A stretch of DNA of 64,000 nt, taken from Notospermus geniculatus (Eukaryota > Nemertea > Pilidiophora > Heteronemertea > Lineidae). The notes beneath the pieces are model-generated. The model did no database searches and was not told where the DNA came from. It worked only from the letters and a program-made list of their open reading frames with translations. Below, piece by piece: positions 1-9,334 of this stretch (positions are counted from its first letter, which is position 1; each line of letters starts with the position of its first letter). The stretch lies in NCBI GenBank assembly GCA_002633025.1, contig NMRB01000080.1:272823-336822 (forward strand), given 5' to 3'. Made by a program: the position numbers and the translations under genes.

Positions 1-296
1 GTGAAGTCCTGACAGCATCCAAACACACGTGCCCCATCTGTTGCAAAAGTTTTGTGAGAAGAGGTTTATTAGAAAATCATGTTAGGATTCATACGGGCGA
101 AAGGCCATTCAAGTGTTTGTACTGTGATAAGGCATTTGCTCAGAAAGGACACAAGCATTCGCATGAGCGTATCCACACGGGAGAAAAACCCTATGTTTGC
201 CCATTGTGTGGGAAGGCTTTCAAGGGGAGGTCGTCCTTGAAATATCACATGTTTCTCCACAAGTCGGTCGGTGGACAAACTCATGAGAATCCTTGA
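1..296 (+). CDS. ZC1: three-finger C2H2 cassette, 5' end cut by window edge
   Basis: The frame is open from position 3 to the TGA at 294-296. It encodes three C2H2 fingers (CX2C-X12-HX3H), the first starting CPICCKSF, the second CLYCDKAF, the third CPLCGKAF. Helix residues at -1, 2, 3 and 6 are R/G/L/N, Q/G/H/S and G/S/S/Y. Linkers are TGERP and TGEKP, typical of DNA-binding fingers. Finger 2 has Lys instead of the usual Leu at helix position 4. The acceptor lies outside the window, so the start is unknown. It resembles ZC2 in having three fingers and is outside the A/B/C families. Confidence 0.75.
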   Translation, partial: EVLTASKHTCPICCKSFVRRGLLENHVRIHTGERPFKCLYCDKAFAQKGHKHSHERIHTGEKPYVCPLCGKAFKGRSSLKYHMFLHKSVGGQTHENP

Positions 297-728
297 TGAA
301 TTGATTTCTTGGATTCTGTTTAGTGACTTTTCAGCATTTTTCTTGTCGCAACTTACTCTCCATGGTTCCCACGGACACTTGAAAAGCATTGAATTTAGTT
401 TTCAGCTTCAGCCTTGAATAGTTTTTAGTTCAATGGCCTTGAAAAAGGCTTGAATTTCTTGGTGGGTCAGTTTGTAGATTTTCCTTGAACCATGTTCCCC
501 TTCGTAACGATGTTTTCTTCAATGACAACAACGTGTATACTTCATCATGTGTGAAAGTTAGTGTTTCTTCCATTGATTCACAAATCGTTGACCGTGATTT
601 TGGCTTGGTTTGGCCTTGAAAAACCTTTAAAAGGCCTCAATTTGCAGACTGAAAAGCTGCAGGAAACATGTTCTCATTGGATCAGATCCGTACATGTTCT
701 CAAAAATGACTACCTTTTCTACTTTCAG
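297..728 (+). other. Intron/3' UTR between ZC1 and ZC2
   Basis: No coding signal. Around 400-490 there are short imperfect repeats of ccttgaa and ttgaatttc, similar in wording to the insertion at 1693-2141, so this may be a decayed copy of that repeat family. The last 14 bases (ttttctactttcag) are the ZC2 acceptor. Confidence 0.5.
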
Positions 729-1067
729 ATTATAACTAGGCCTATATCTTTCACGAGGAGCGTGGCATGTAAGCAAAATGATACGCATGACTGTCCACAT
801 TGCAACAAGGTTTTCCGGACAAGAAGCTTGCTCGATGTGCACCTACGTGTCCATTCAGGAGAAAGACCGTTTGAATGTTCTTACTGTGGCAAGGGCTTTA
901 CTCAGAAAGGCAATTTACAGCGGCATGAACAAGTTCACACGAGAAGAGAGCCGTTTAAGTGTGTGAAATGTGGAAAGACCTACCTGCAAGAAGCCAATTT
1001 GGCAGTTCATGAGTTTTATGTTCATAATCTGCCGAGTGTTACCAACGTGGAGGAAACCACTGAATAA
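729..1067 (+). CDS. ZC2: three-finger C2H2 cassette
   Basis: The exon follows ctactttcag and opens in phase 0 (I-I-T-R-P), giving 112 residues to the TAA. A leader of about 22 residues precedes three fingers beginning [16 protein letters not shown] and CVKCGKTY. Helix residues -1/2/3/6 are T/S/L/V, Q/G/N/R and Q/A/N/V. Linkers are SGERP and TRREP. The third finger has HX4H spacing and Tyr in place of the core Phe. The open frame extends upstream to 561, but the acceptor and the shared phase rule favour 729 as the exon start. Not clearly A, B or C. Confidence 0.75.
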   Translation: MITRPISFTRSVACKQNDTHDCPHCNKVFRTRSLLDVHLRVHSGERPFECSYCGKGFTQKGNLQRHEQVHTRREPFKCVKCGKTYLQEANLAVHEFYVHNLPSVTNVEETTE

Positions 1068-1082
1068 GTGATTTTCTTTCTT

Positions 1083-1320
1083 TAAAGGGTGGTGCACGTA
1101 CGACTAAAATGGGGCGACTACCGATGCGACTACTACGTCACATGCGATAATTACCTTTGAGGTCGATCAGTGATGTCATCCGCGACATCACTGATCTTCC
1201 AAGGAAGCATTTGTCGCAAACGAGTCAACAAAAACTAAAAAAAACTATAAATATGTTCAGTCACAAGGCCGGTCGCCCAGAAAATCGCACGAAAAATCGC
1301 AAGTGTGCGCCGCCCTTTAG
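1083..1320. mobile_element. Foldback/MITE-like element between ZC2 and ZC3
   Basis: The ends form an imperfect terminal inverted repeat: taaagggtggtgcac at the left matches the reverse complement of gtgcgccgcccttta at the right, and partial pairing continues inward. Inside is a perfect 13-bp hairpin (gatcagtgatgtc at 1165-1177 and its complement at 1184-1196). No ORF or transposase is present, so it would be non-autonomous. No clear target duplication was found. Confidence 0.55.
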
Positions 1321-1478
1321 GGAAGGTTAAACCATATTTCTTTTATATGGCGGTGTTGCATGGCATTTCTGAATACAACAGTCCTTGATGGGTACTTTCC
1401 CTTCGCTACGTGGACTTATCGATAGCACAGTTTGGGCGAGACTTTAACTGACACAGACAATATGTTTTCTGCTTTCAG

Positions 1479-1724
1479 ATGTCAGATATCAGACAACAGC
1501 TAGACATCCGTCTGCCTCCCCACTCAGGTTATAAGTTGTACAAGTGTTCAGTATGTCAGAAGACATTTAAACAGAAATGCAACTTAATCCGCCATGAAAG
1601 GATTCACACGGGAGAAAAACCATTCAAATGTGAAATATGCGGGAAAAGGTTTAATGATCAGTCAAACTGTAGGATGCATGTGTTCAAGCATACAGGGTTC
1701 CCGCGCATCCTTGAAAAGTTTTAA
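1479..1724 (+). CDS. ZC3: two-finger family B cassette with tail replaced by an insertion
   Basis: The exon follows tttctgctttcag at 1466-1478 and opens at ATG in phase 0. Two fingers (CSVCQKTF and CEICGKRF) are joined by TGEKP, with helix residues Q/C/N/R and D/S/N/M. The last residues and the stop ([10 protein letters not shown]) are supplied by the element inserted at 1693, which displaced the original tail and stop; these resume after 2141 and resemble the end of ZC5. Both fingers are intact, so the cassette may still work with a changed C-terminus. Confidence 0.8.
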   Translation: MSDIRQQLDIRLPPHSGYKLYKCSVCQKTFKQKCNLIRHERIHTGEKPFKCEICGKRFNDQSNCRMHVFKHTGFPRILEKF

Positions 1725-2141
1725 AAAGTCTTAAATATGAAAAAGCATTTTCAAGGCCTTGAAAAGGTCTGGAAATTCACACTTTTCCTCTTGAGGTCTT
1801 AAAAAAGTTCCCAGGGCCGTAATCTAGAAGCCTCCTTAACTCTAAGGTCGACTTTAAATTTTTCTATCTTGCCCTGCAAACAATAGCTAAAGGTAAACCT
1901 TAGAGTGAAGGAATCGTGTAGAATACGGCCCATAAATTTCATTTTCAGAGTGTTGTGAATTTTTTAAAACTTGATTATTTCCTCAGGAAGTTGTTTTTGC
2001 AGGCTAGTATCATGTGTCGATTGCGGCGAAGCTGATTGCCTAACCACATAGGCCTACTGGTGTTAATTTTCCAATAAAAAGTCTTGAGAAAGTCTTTAAA
2101 AAGGTCTTAAACTTTATTGACACATAGCTGCAGGAACCCTG
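1693..2141. mobile_element. 449-bp insertion with 5-bp target duplication inside ZC3
   Basis: Both ends are cagggttcc in inverted orientation (right end ggaaccctg), flanked by GCATA at 1688-1692 and 2142-2146. Removing it restores an uninterrupted ZC3 tail like that of ZC5, which fixes the boundaries well. The interior is rich in cttgaaaag and gtcttaaa words and has no ORF. A second foldback element sits inside at about 1815-1932. It looks like a non-autonomous DNA element. Confidence 0.75.
1815..1932. mobile_element. Nested MITE inside the 1693-2141 insertion
   Basis: The left end gggccgtaatctagaagcc and the right end (reverse complement gggccgtattctacacgat) pair over about 38 bases, with actctaaggt inside both arms. 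The wording resembles the outer arms of the element at 30246-30487, so they may be one family. No ORF. Confidence 0.6.
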
Positions 2142-2146
2142 GCATA

Positions 2147-2509
2147 GCTGTCCTCAGAATATCTTCGTTTAGGGGGGATTAGTTGATTTTGTCGCTTTTA
2201 TGGCCCACGTATCTGGGATCATTGGTACTTAACTATTAATTGAGTACCGGTAGCTTGAGAATGGACTCTTCCATACTTACCAGGGCCAATAATGCTTTGG
2301 CTTCGGCCCTGATGGGAAAATCTTATACAATACCCACATTTAATGTGTTCAAGACAAGAACTCGTTGGAACACATCGGCTCTTGAGGAATTATGGCTCCC
2401 ACATCAGTGGATTCCATGAGATAATGCCGTGACAGGGTTTGGTTAGCTTTCTGGTCCCGTTAGTTAATCAAGAACTGAGTACTGGTACTCTTCTTTTGTT
2501 TGCTTTCAG
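2147..2509 (+). other. Spacer after ZC3
   Basis: 2147-2170 continues the displaced ZC3 tail. The rest shows no coding signal. It ends in tttgctttcag, the acceptor of the fingerless cassette ZC4. Confidence 0.5.
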
Positions 2510-2608
2510 ATGTTTCGAAAAACACCTAGGATGTCAGTTTCACTGCCCTCAAGTTTCGGGCAATTGAAATGCTCATTGCCTGAAAAACCCAGACTGGAGT
2601 ACAGATAG
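2510..2608 (+). pseudogene. ZC4: fingerless degenerate cassette
   Basis: After tttgctttcag an in-frame 32-residue exon opens at ATG (MFRKTPRMSVSLPSS) and ends in TAG at 2606-2608. The leader resembles families B and C, and a remnant KCSLP marks where finger 1 should begin. Both finger bodies are gone. The acceptor, phase and stop survive, so splicing to it would give a tail without a DNA-binding domain. It may be a decayed copy or a functional truncating exon. Confidence 0.5.
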
Positions 2609-2705
2609 ACTTGCGATTTTATTCAAAGACCGACATTTAATTTTCAGGTGTTTGTTTCCCACTGTCAACCCCTTAGAATACGGTCGGTATTTTTTCTGCT
2701 TTCAG

Positions 2706-2939
2706 ATGTCATGCGTCCAAAAACACAGAGACGTCACCCTTGATGATCTCCAAGGTTGGAAGCCGTTTGAATGTTCATATTGTTCGAAGATATTTAACCG
2801 GAAAGCCAATCTAATCCGCCATGAAAGGATTCACACGGGTGAAAAACCATTCAAATGTGAAATATGCGGGAAAAGGTTCAATGATCAGTCGAACTGTAGG
2901 ATCCATGTCTTCAAGCATAACTGCCCTCAAAACACTTAG
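2706..2939 (+). CDS. ZC5: two-finger family B cassette
   Basis: Acceptor tttctgctttcag, then [10 protein letters not shown] in phase 0, 77 residues, stop TAG. Fingers begin CSYCSKIF and CEICGKRF, helix residues R/A/N/R and D/S/N/I, linker TGEKP. Finger 2 is almost identical to that of ZC3, so the two are recent duplicates differing mainly in finger 1. It shows what the ZC3 tail looked like before the insertion. Confidence 0.82.
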   Translation: MSCVQKHRDVTLDDLQGWKPFECSYCSKIFNRKANLIRHERIHTGEKPFKCEICGKRFNDQSNCRIHVFKHNCPQNT

Positions 2940-2970
2940 GTTGGAGTTGTCCATGTGTCGAAGGCCAACG

Positions 2971-3202
2971 TACTGTAAAGCAAGATAATTTCGCGGCTGG
3001 AAATTTTCGCGAATCAAGAATTATGGACATATTCGCGGCAGGATATTTTCGCGAGTCTCTGCCATTTTTTCAGTTTTTTTTTCACGGACCATATTTATCA
3101 CTTGCGTGTATTTATATTCGCGACAGGAAATTTTCGCGACTCATACACTCTCGCGAAATTCGCGAAAATTTTCTGCACGCGAAATTTTCCTGCTTTACAG
3201 TA
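2971..3202. mobile_element. 232-bp MITE with cgcgaaattttc subrepeats
   Basis: Ends tactgtaaagca and tgctttacagta are inverted repeats. Both arms contain repeated tttcgcgaa / ttcgcga words, so the whole element can fold on itself. No ORF. It lies between ZC5 and ZC6. Confidence 0.65.
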
Positions 3203-3483
3203 GTTTGATCTCCTAAACATAAGAACCCCCAAAAGGGAAAGATCTAGATGTTCTTTTTCAGGTCATATTGAGGCATGTGAGGTCCATAAGTATTCTGATG
3301 CTGGGGTGGTTGGGCTCCAATGAGCCAAATTGGTCCAGGCATATCTGCATGCACAAGAACCAATTGGTTTGAAGGCATTGGATTTTTGTTTTTGGAATCA
3401 TGTTTGTCCCAGGGATTGTTTGTTTCCTGGTCTCGGTGTCAAATCATGAACCTATAGAAAACGCCTCCTTTTTCTGCTTTCAG
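3203..3483 (+). other. Spacer before ZC6
   Basis: No gene seen. It ends in the ZC6 acceptor tttctgctttcag. The part from about 3370 resembles the sequence before ZC7 and ZC17. Confidence 0.5.
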
Positions 3484-3714
3484 ATGTCACATTTCCAAAA
3501 GCAACCACTGGTACCGGTACATATCAATTACGATGTCCCTTCAAATGTCAGACAATACAAATGTTCATATTGCCCGAAGATCGTTTGTGGGAAAGGCAAC
3601 TTAAATCAGCATGAAAGGATCCATACGGGAGAAAAACCATTCCAATGTAAAGTTTGTGGGAAAAGGTTTAGTCATCTGTCCAACTATAAAGTCCACAGGA
3701 TAACTCACCTGTAG
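3484..3714 (+). CDS. ZC6: two-finger family C cassette
   Basis: Opens MSHFQKQPLV in phase 0 and encodes 76 residues to a TAG. Finger 1 (CSYCPKIV) has Val where the core Phe is expected and helix residues G/G/N/Q. Finger 2 (CKVCGKRF) has H/S/N/V. Linker TGEKP. The unusual core residue may weaken finger 1. The 3' half of this cassette is the source of, or sister to, the orphan fragment ZC16. Confidence 0.78.
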   Translation: MSHFQKQPLVPVHINYDVPSNVRQYKCSYCPKIVCGKGNLNQHERIHTGEKPFQCKVCGKRFSHLSNYKVHRITHL

Positions 3715-3854
3715 GGTGGAACTTCTCATGTCATGTCTGCATATGAACCGACAGGCTTGGAAACTTGATTTTCCGACATCTTCTGATCCTCCATTTCATA
3801 TCGGCCTAAGTGCCACGTCATCAAACGGGAGTACAGCGCTTTGGTACAGTAGGC

Positions 3855-4002
3855 TAAAGCCTGTTGTCCACTTAGGATTTTTCTAGTACATGTACTAAAA
3901 ATTATAAGTGAGACTCGTAAAGGGTGATTTCGGTCATAGACCACCGATTGCCCCATTTATAAATTTTAGTACTAAAAAATCCTAAGTGGACAATGGGCTT
4001 TA
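3855..4002. mobile_element. 148-bp MITE between ZC6 and ZC7
   Basis: The ends taaagcctgttgtccactta and the reverse complement of taagtggacaatgggcttta match over about 34 bases with few differences. No ORF. The same element sits at the matching place in the duplicate (9172-9334), so it was present before the block duplication. Confidence 0.7.
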
Positions 4003-4606
4003 CCGTTTCTTAGATAGTGACCGCAGTTTCTCGCTGTTGGAATTGGGAATTAGTGAAACTTCTTAGAACTGGTAAACCATTGGAGTTTAGCACTTTAGGT
4101 TTGAACACCTGCACGAACTCTGAATCTGGGTGACTTTCGATTCCACCGTTGTATTTCCAGTACCTGAATACTTAGATAATCGATATCTTTCCTCTTGCAG
4201 GAATCTTGCATCCAACTACAGCTTTTGTCTCCACATCCTCGCCCACCCTGAATATCCGTTTTCATTGCAGTGGTTTCCACACATGACACATGGTTTTCAT
4301 TGGTATCTTGTCCCTTTTTCGTGCAGAACAGGTCAAAAGCTGACCGGCATTGCAGCTATGGAACCTTGCAGCAAGCGTTAAAACCGTTGTAATGGAAACA
4401 TTAAAACCGTTGTAGTGGATACGGGCCTTTCTTCCTTCTTGACCCATGTTTGCAAGCACAAGAACCCATTGGTTCAATGTTGGAATCCGGTTTGTTCCAG
4501 GCATTTGGACATCATGATAACATGTAGTCTTGGGTTTATTTAGTTTCCTGGTCTAGTTTTCTGAAGTCAAATTATAAATAAATGGTCGTCATTTTTCTGC
4601 TTTCAG
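4003..4606 (+). other. Spacer between MITE and ZC7
   Basis: No gene seen. Short ORFs here are not supported. Duplicated at 9335-9925. An aataaa at 4577-4582, about 25 bases before the ZC7 acceptor AG, could serve ZC6 as a poly(A) signal. Confidence 0.5.
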
Positions 4607-4852
4607 ATGTCACATTTCCAAAAGCAACTACATATCAGTTATGATGCCCCTTCCAGTGTCCGACAATTCAAATGTTCATATTGCCCGAAGATGTTTACGA
4701 AGAACTGCAACAGAATTCAACATGAAAGAATCCATACAGGAGAAAAACCATACAAGTGTAACTTTTGCGACCGAAGGTTTAATCATATATCGAACTACAA
4801 ACTCCACCTGGGTAGAAGGCATAGCCAACTTTGTGACGTCGTGAACCTATGA
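4607..4852 (+). CDS. ZC7: two-finger family C cassette
   Basis: Acceptor tttctgctttcag, then [10 protein letters not shown] in phase 0, 81 residues, stop TGA. Finger 1 CSYCPKMF has helix K/C/N/Q with Arg at position 4. Finger 2 CNFCDRRF has H/S/N/L and HX4H spacing. Linker TGEKP. Its duplicate is ZC17. ZC8 follows only 104 bases after the stop. Confidence 0.82.
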   Translation: MSHFQKQLHISYDAPSSVRQFKCSYCPKMFTKNCNRIQHERIHTGEKPYKCNFCDRRFNHISNYKLHLGRRHSQLCDVVNL

Positions 4853-4956
4853 ACCTGTATGTGGGCTTGGGAGCTGGATTTCAGACATTTGATTTTCAGC
4901 TCTCCGTGTTCTGCTGTGTCAGCGCTTATAATGTGGTTGGTCTTTTTTGCTTTCAG

Positions 4957-5175
4957 ATGTCTTGTGTTAAAAACGTTGACGTCAGTCTTGGAACCCTCCC
5001 AGATTTGAAGTCATTTCCATGTCCATATTGTTGCAAGACTTTTACGTGGAAATGCAACCTAAATCGCCATGAAAGGATTCATACGGGAGAAAAACCTTAC
5101 GTGTGCAACATATGTCAGAAAAGATTTAATCAACTGTCAAACTTCAAAGTTCACTTGTTGATTCATAGGAAGTAG
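4957..5175 (+). CDS. ZC8: two-finger family B cassette
   Basis: Acceptor ttttttgctttcag, opening [11 protein letters not shown] in phase 0, 72 residues, stop TAG. Fingers CPYCCKTF and CNICQKRF, helix residues W/C/N/R and Q/S/N/V, linker TGEKP. Trp at helix -1 is shared with ZC10, ZC18 and ZC23. ZC10 and ZC18 are near-identical copies with Met before that Trp. The open frame extends back to 4849, but only through intron sequence. Confidence 0.82.
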   Translation: MSCVKNVDVSLGTLPDLKSFPCPYCCKTFTWKCNLNRHERIHTGEKPYVCNICQKRFNQLSNFKVHLLIHRK

Positions 5176-5238
5176 ATTAGGCCTTATGTGTGGGGGAGTT
5201 GGGCAGCTTGGATTTTTAGATCCAATCTACATGTAGTT

Positions 5239-6485
5239 ATGGTCCCCACACCACAAGTGTGGGGACCATTTTGTTATTACTCAGTCAGGAAAATTCTGCT
5301 TCTTCTTCTTCCACACATCACGTGACATCGGTTGGGACGCGAGTCCCACTAATCCGCTCATTGCATACCAAATCAATCACCACCACCACTTACTTCATGT
5401 TTGTATCCAGTGCAGTGGACCAAAAATGTTTCAAAATCTGAACATATATCATGATTTTGAAGCGATTTTTGGTCATATTTTGCACGGCTCGTCTCAGAGT
5501 CGCACACACTCCCCGTCTGTAACTCAATAAACAGAAGCACGTGCTTGATGAATAAGGTAACATCAATGTGGCAAAATCAGAACTAAAAGGTCTGCCTAGG
5601 TACTCCGTGACGTCAGTATCGATGTGGCTGTTCCGTTGGACATGTTGGAGGGGGTGACACAATGTTTCCAAAATGGCTTCCACCATTTTGTTTCTGGGTT
5701 CGAGCATTCAGAGAGGCAGTGTGAAGAACGTTGGCGAATTGGATACTCAGTGACCTATCCCAAGCATATTTTGTATCGGCAGCTAACTATCCTGGGGAAA
5801 ATTCGTTGAAAAAACACCCTACTCGCTCATTTCAGCCTGCTGTGATCTGGTGATTGTGCAACTCTGCACTTTTTTGAGTAAGCACTTTATAAGATGCACC
5901 ATGGTAACTTTCCATGATGATAGCAACGTCATCAGAATGATGCTAATTTTAGAATTGCACATGGGTTTTGTTTACTGTTTGGGTGACCCAACTACTATGG
6001 GGCGCCTTCCCAACCAAAGGGGTCTAATAAGGTATGTATCTTCATTCAACAAGGATTGTAAGGCAATCATGTGGTATTAACCCCTTCCCACCGAAGGCTA
6101 AGAACTAAAGATATCATTTCGATTCACCAGGGATTTTGTTGATCAGATTTCATTCCTCCATGGTAGGCCTGAGTCACCAATCATTTCTTCATCAGGAAAG
6201 AGTGCAGGAAATGTGTTGATTTGACTTCTTCAGGTCACACATAAAACTGAACTCAATGTTAACCCTTTGCCACTCAGTTACATGTAGGCCTACTTCACTT
6301 CTCAGTTAACATTGACTATCAGCAATTCATTTTCACAGCAGATCTGCCCCCCCCCCCCCCCCCCCCCCCCCAGTCAAACTGAGGAAAGATCTCACAATTT
6401 GACCCAGTCTCCACCCTATTAAGCAAATTTCACCCTTTCACTCAGCAAGTGAACCTTCCATTCAGTTTTCCTGTCTGGGGACCAT
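5239..6485. mobile_element. 1.25-kb insertion with inverted ends atggtccccac
   Basis: Compared with spacers after ZC10 and ZC18, sequence homology stops near 5230 and resumes near 6515. The inserted part begins atggtccccacac and ends gtctggggaccat, an inverted pair. The left end is itself a perfect 13-bp hairpin (5239-5251 with 5257-5269). It contains a run of 25 C at 6347-6371 and an aataaa at 5526-5531. ORFs inside are short and unrecognised, with no transposase, so it would be non-autonomous. No target duplication identified. Confidence 0.6.
6347..6371. repeat. Poly-C tract (25 nt)
   Basis: An uninterrupted run of 25 cytosines inside the 1.25-kb insertion. Its length is likely variable and prone to sequencing error. 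Confidence 0.9.
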
Positions 6486-6582
6486 CAAATTTGCTGTCAA
6501 GCAAATTTCACAGTTCTAGTTTTCAGTTTTGTTTTCCCTATGTGAACTTGTAGAATATGGCCGTTGTTATTTCTGCTTCCAG

Positions 6583-6975
6583 ATTTCGTGTGTTCCAAGA
6601 CAACCAGATGTCAGTCTCGCCGACTGTTCAGGTTGGAGGCCGTTCAAATGTTCGTATTGTCGAAAGGCATTCACCCAGCGTGGCAGCCAAAATCGACATG
6701 AAAAGATTCACACGGGAGAAAAACCATTCAAGTGTGACATATGTGAGAGGAGATTTAGTGAAAAATCCAACCTCAAAGTTCACTTGTTGGTTCATCGCAG
6801 TGCTGAACAATTCAAATGTTCATATTGCCCGAAGATATTTAGGAGGAACTGCAACAGAGTTCAACATGAAAGAATCCATACCACAGAAAAACCATATAAG
6901 TGTAACTTTTGCGACCAAAGGTTTAATCTTATATCGAGCTGCAAACTTCACATGAGTAGATGGCATAGCAAGTGA
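6583..6975 (+). CDS. ZC9: four-finger fused A+C cassette
   Basis: Acceptor tttctgcttccag, then [10 protein letters not shown] in phase 0, 130 residues, stop TGA. Fingers 1-2 (CSYCRKAF, CDICERRF; helices Q/G/S/R and E/S/N/V) are family A. Fingers 3-4 (CSYCPKIF, CNFCDQRF; helices R/C/N/Q and L/S/S/L) match the body of ZC7/ZC17, family C. The join is near 6797, where a family A HLLVH end runs into the part of a C exon just before finger 1. The linker is HRSAEQFK rather than TGEKP. A deletion or unequal exchange removed the A stop, intron and C leader in frame. The only four-finger cassette here. Confidence 0.8.
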   Translation: MSCVPRQPDVSLADCSGWRPFKCSYCRKAFTQRGSQNRHEKIHTGEKPFKCDICERRFSEKSNLKVHLLVHRSAEQFKCSYCPKIFRRNCNRVQHERIHTTEKPYKCNFCDQRFNLISSCKLHMSRWHSK

Positions 6976-7095
6976 TGTCGTGAGCCTGTGAACCTGTATG
7001 TGGGCTTGGGAGCTGGGTTTCAGACATTTGATTTTCAGCTCTCCGTGTTCTGCTGTGTCAGCGCTTATAATGTGGTTGGTCTTTTTTGCTTTCAG

Positions 7096-7314
7096 ATGTC
7101 ATGTGTCCAAAACGTTGACGTCAGTCTTGGAACCCTCCCAGATTTGAAGTCATTTCCATGTCCATATTGTTGCAAGACTTTTATGTGGAAATGCAACCTA
7201 AATCGCCATGAAAGGATTCATACGGGAGAAAAACCTTACGTGTGCAACATATGTCTGAAAAGATTTAATCAACTGTCAAACTTCAAAGTTCACTTGTTGA
7301 TTCATAGGAAGTAG
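7096..7314 (+). CDS. ZC10: two-finger family B cassette
   Basis: [11 protein letters not shown] opens in phase 0 after ttttttgctttcag; 72 residues, stop TAG. Fingers CPYCCKTF and CNICLKRF, helices W/C/N/R and Q/S/N/V, linker TGEKP. The translated product appears identical to ZC18 and differs from ZC8 at a few residues. It follows the fused ZC9, so the C tail and B pair was copied here as a unit. Confidence 0.82.
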   Translation: MSCVQNVDVSLGTLPDLKSFPCPYCCKTFMWKCNLNRHERIHTGEKPYVCNICLKRFNQLSNFKVHLLIHRK

Positions 7315-7399
7315 ATTTATAGGCCTTAGGTGTGGGGAGTTGGGCAGCTTAGATTTTCAGATCCAAAATATAGTTTTCAGTTTTCTTTTCCCCATATAA

Positions 7400-7657
<258 letters not shown>

Positions 7658-7783
7658 ATTTGGCTCAGGTGTTCCTTTTTCATTGGAGTTAGGATTTTTG
7701 GATCCAAAATTTAGTTTTCAGTTTTGTTTTCCCTATGTAAACTTTAGAACTAACATGGTTGTTGTTGTTATTTCTGCTTCCAG

Positions 7784-7852
7784 ATTTCATGTGTTCCAAA
7801 ACAACCAGATGTCAGTCTCACCGTCGGCTCACTTTACTCGGAAATGACTTGA
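7784..7852 (+). pseudogene. ZC12: fingerless truncated family A cassette
   Basis: The acceptor and leader ([17 protein letters not shown]) match ZC13, but the frame then reads YSEMT and ends in TGA at 7850-7852. Both fingers are missing and unrelated bases lead to the next unit. Splicing to it would add only 22 residues with no finger. Either a deletion product or a tolerated truncating exon. Confidence 0.65.
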
Positions 7853-8001
7853 CCCAGATTGGTCATCCCTCTGTCATTAGACTATTATGTCCAACCCGGT
7901 GAGCACATGGTCCATGGACCATTTCATTCATTGGAGTTAGGGTTTTTGGATCCAAAATTTAGTTTTCAGTTTTGTTTTCCCTATGTAAACTTTAGAACTA
8001 A

Positions 8002-8253
<252 letters not shown>

Positions 8254-8378
8254 ATTTGGCTCTGGTGTTCCTTTTTCATGTGTGGGCATTACGATTTTTA
8301 GATCCAAAATTTAGTTTTCAGTTTTGTTTTTCTGTATGTAAACTTGTAGAACTTGGTTGTTGTTATTTCTGCTTCCAG

Positions 8379-8600
8379 ATTTCATGTGTACCAAGACATC
8401 CAGATGTCAGCCTCACTGACTGGTCAGGTTTGAGGCCGTTCAAATGTTCATTTTGTCTAAAGGCATTCACCCAGCGTGGCAACCTGCTTCAACATGAAAG
8501 AATCCACACGGGAGAAAAACCATTCAAGTGTAACATATGTGGGAAGAGATTTAATCGAAAATCCAACCTCAAAGCTCATTTGTTTGTTCATCAGAAATAG
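8379..8600 (+). CDS. ZC14: two-finger family A cassette
   Basis: [12 protein letters not shown] opens in phase 0; 73 residues to TAG. Fingers CSFCLKAF and CNICGKRF, helices Q/G/N/Q and R/S/N/A, linker TGEKP. Near-identical to ZC21 in the duplicate block, differing at one residue in finger 1 (LLQH versus LIQH). Confidence 0.83.
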   Translation: MSCVPRHPDVSLTDWSGLRPFKCSFCLKAFTQRGNLLQHERIHTGEKPFKCNICGKRFNRKSNLKAHLFVHQK

Positions 8601-8725
8601 ATTTGGCTCTGCTGTTCCTTTTTCATGTGTGGGAGTTAGGATTTTTAGATCCAAAATCAAGTTTTCAGTGTTGTTTTTCCGTATGTAAACTTGTAGAACT
8701 TGGTTGTTGTTATTTCTGCTTCCAG

Positions 8726-8839
8726 ATTTCATGTGTTCCTAGACAACCAGATGTCTGTCTCACTGACTGTTCAGGTTTGAGGCCGTTCAAATGTTCATTT
8801 TGTCTGAAGGCATTCACCCAGAGCTTTCTGGGCGAGTGA
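8726..8839 (+). pseudogene. ZC15: family A cassette broken inside finger 1
   Basis: The acceptor, leader ([17 protein letters not shown]) and first half of finger 1 ([10 protein letters not shown]) match ZC22. At about 8821 homology stops, the frame reads SFLGE and ends in TGA at 8839. About 100 bases of unrelated DNA follow, then the 3' half of a family C cassette (ZC16). This is a recombination scar between two cassettes. It cannot make a complete finger. Confidence 0.75.
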
Positions 8840-8871
8840 TGCAAGGGGGAAAACGTACTCTTAGGAGTTGA

Positions 8872-9030
<159 letters not shown>

Positions 9031-9171
9031 GGTGGAATTTTTCATGTCATGTCTGCATATGAACTGACAGGCTTGGAAACTTGATTTTCCGACATCTTCT
9101 GATCCTCCATTTCGTATCGGCCTAAGTGCCACATCATCAAACGGGGAGTTCAGCGCTTTGGTACAGTGGGC

Positions 9172-9334
9172 TAAAGCCCGTTGTCCACTTACGGTTTTTC
9201 TAGTACTAAAAATTATAAGTGAGGCTCGTAAAGGGTGATTTCGGTCATATTAAATGCATTATGAACAGCTATTTAAACCCCATTTATAAATTTTAGTACT
9301 AAAAAATCCTACAGTAAGTGGACAATGGGCTTTA
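9172..9334. mobile_element. MITE, duplicate of 3855-4002
   Basis: Same terminal inverted repeats (taaagcccgttgtccactta; right end gtggacaatgggcttta), with small internal insertions relative to the first copy. It was copied with the surrounding block. Confidence 0.7.

Larger units (their letters stand above)
3605..5230 (+). repeat. Segmental duplication block, copy 1 (ZC6 3' half to ZC8)
   Basis: This stretch is nearly the same as 8926-10520, including the second half of ZC6, the MITE at 3855, the long ZC6-ZC7 spacer, ZC7 and ZC8. By eye differences are scattered substitutions and small indels. With the downstream A arrays it forms a larger duplicated block (3.6-8.8 kb versus 8.9-11.9 kb). 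Confidence 0.8.

Noticed and set aside
5239-6485. Autonomous transposon
   Set aside because: Inverted ends are present but no ORF resembles a transposase.
6557-6955. 132-codon ORF overlapping ZC9 in another frame
   Set aside because: Shadow of the finger frame; similar [12 protein letters not shown] shadows appear under many cassettes.
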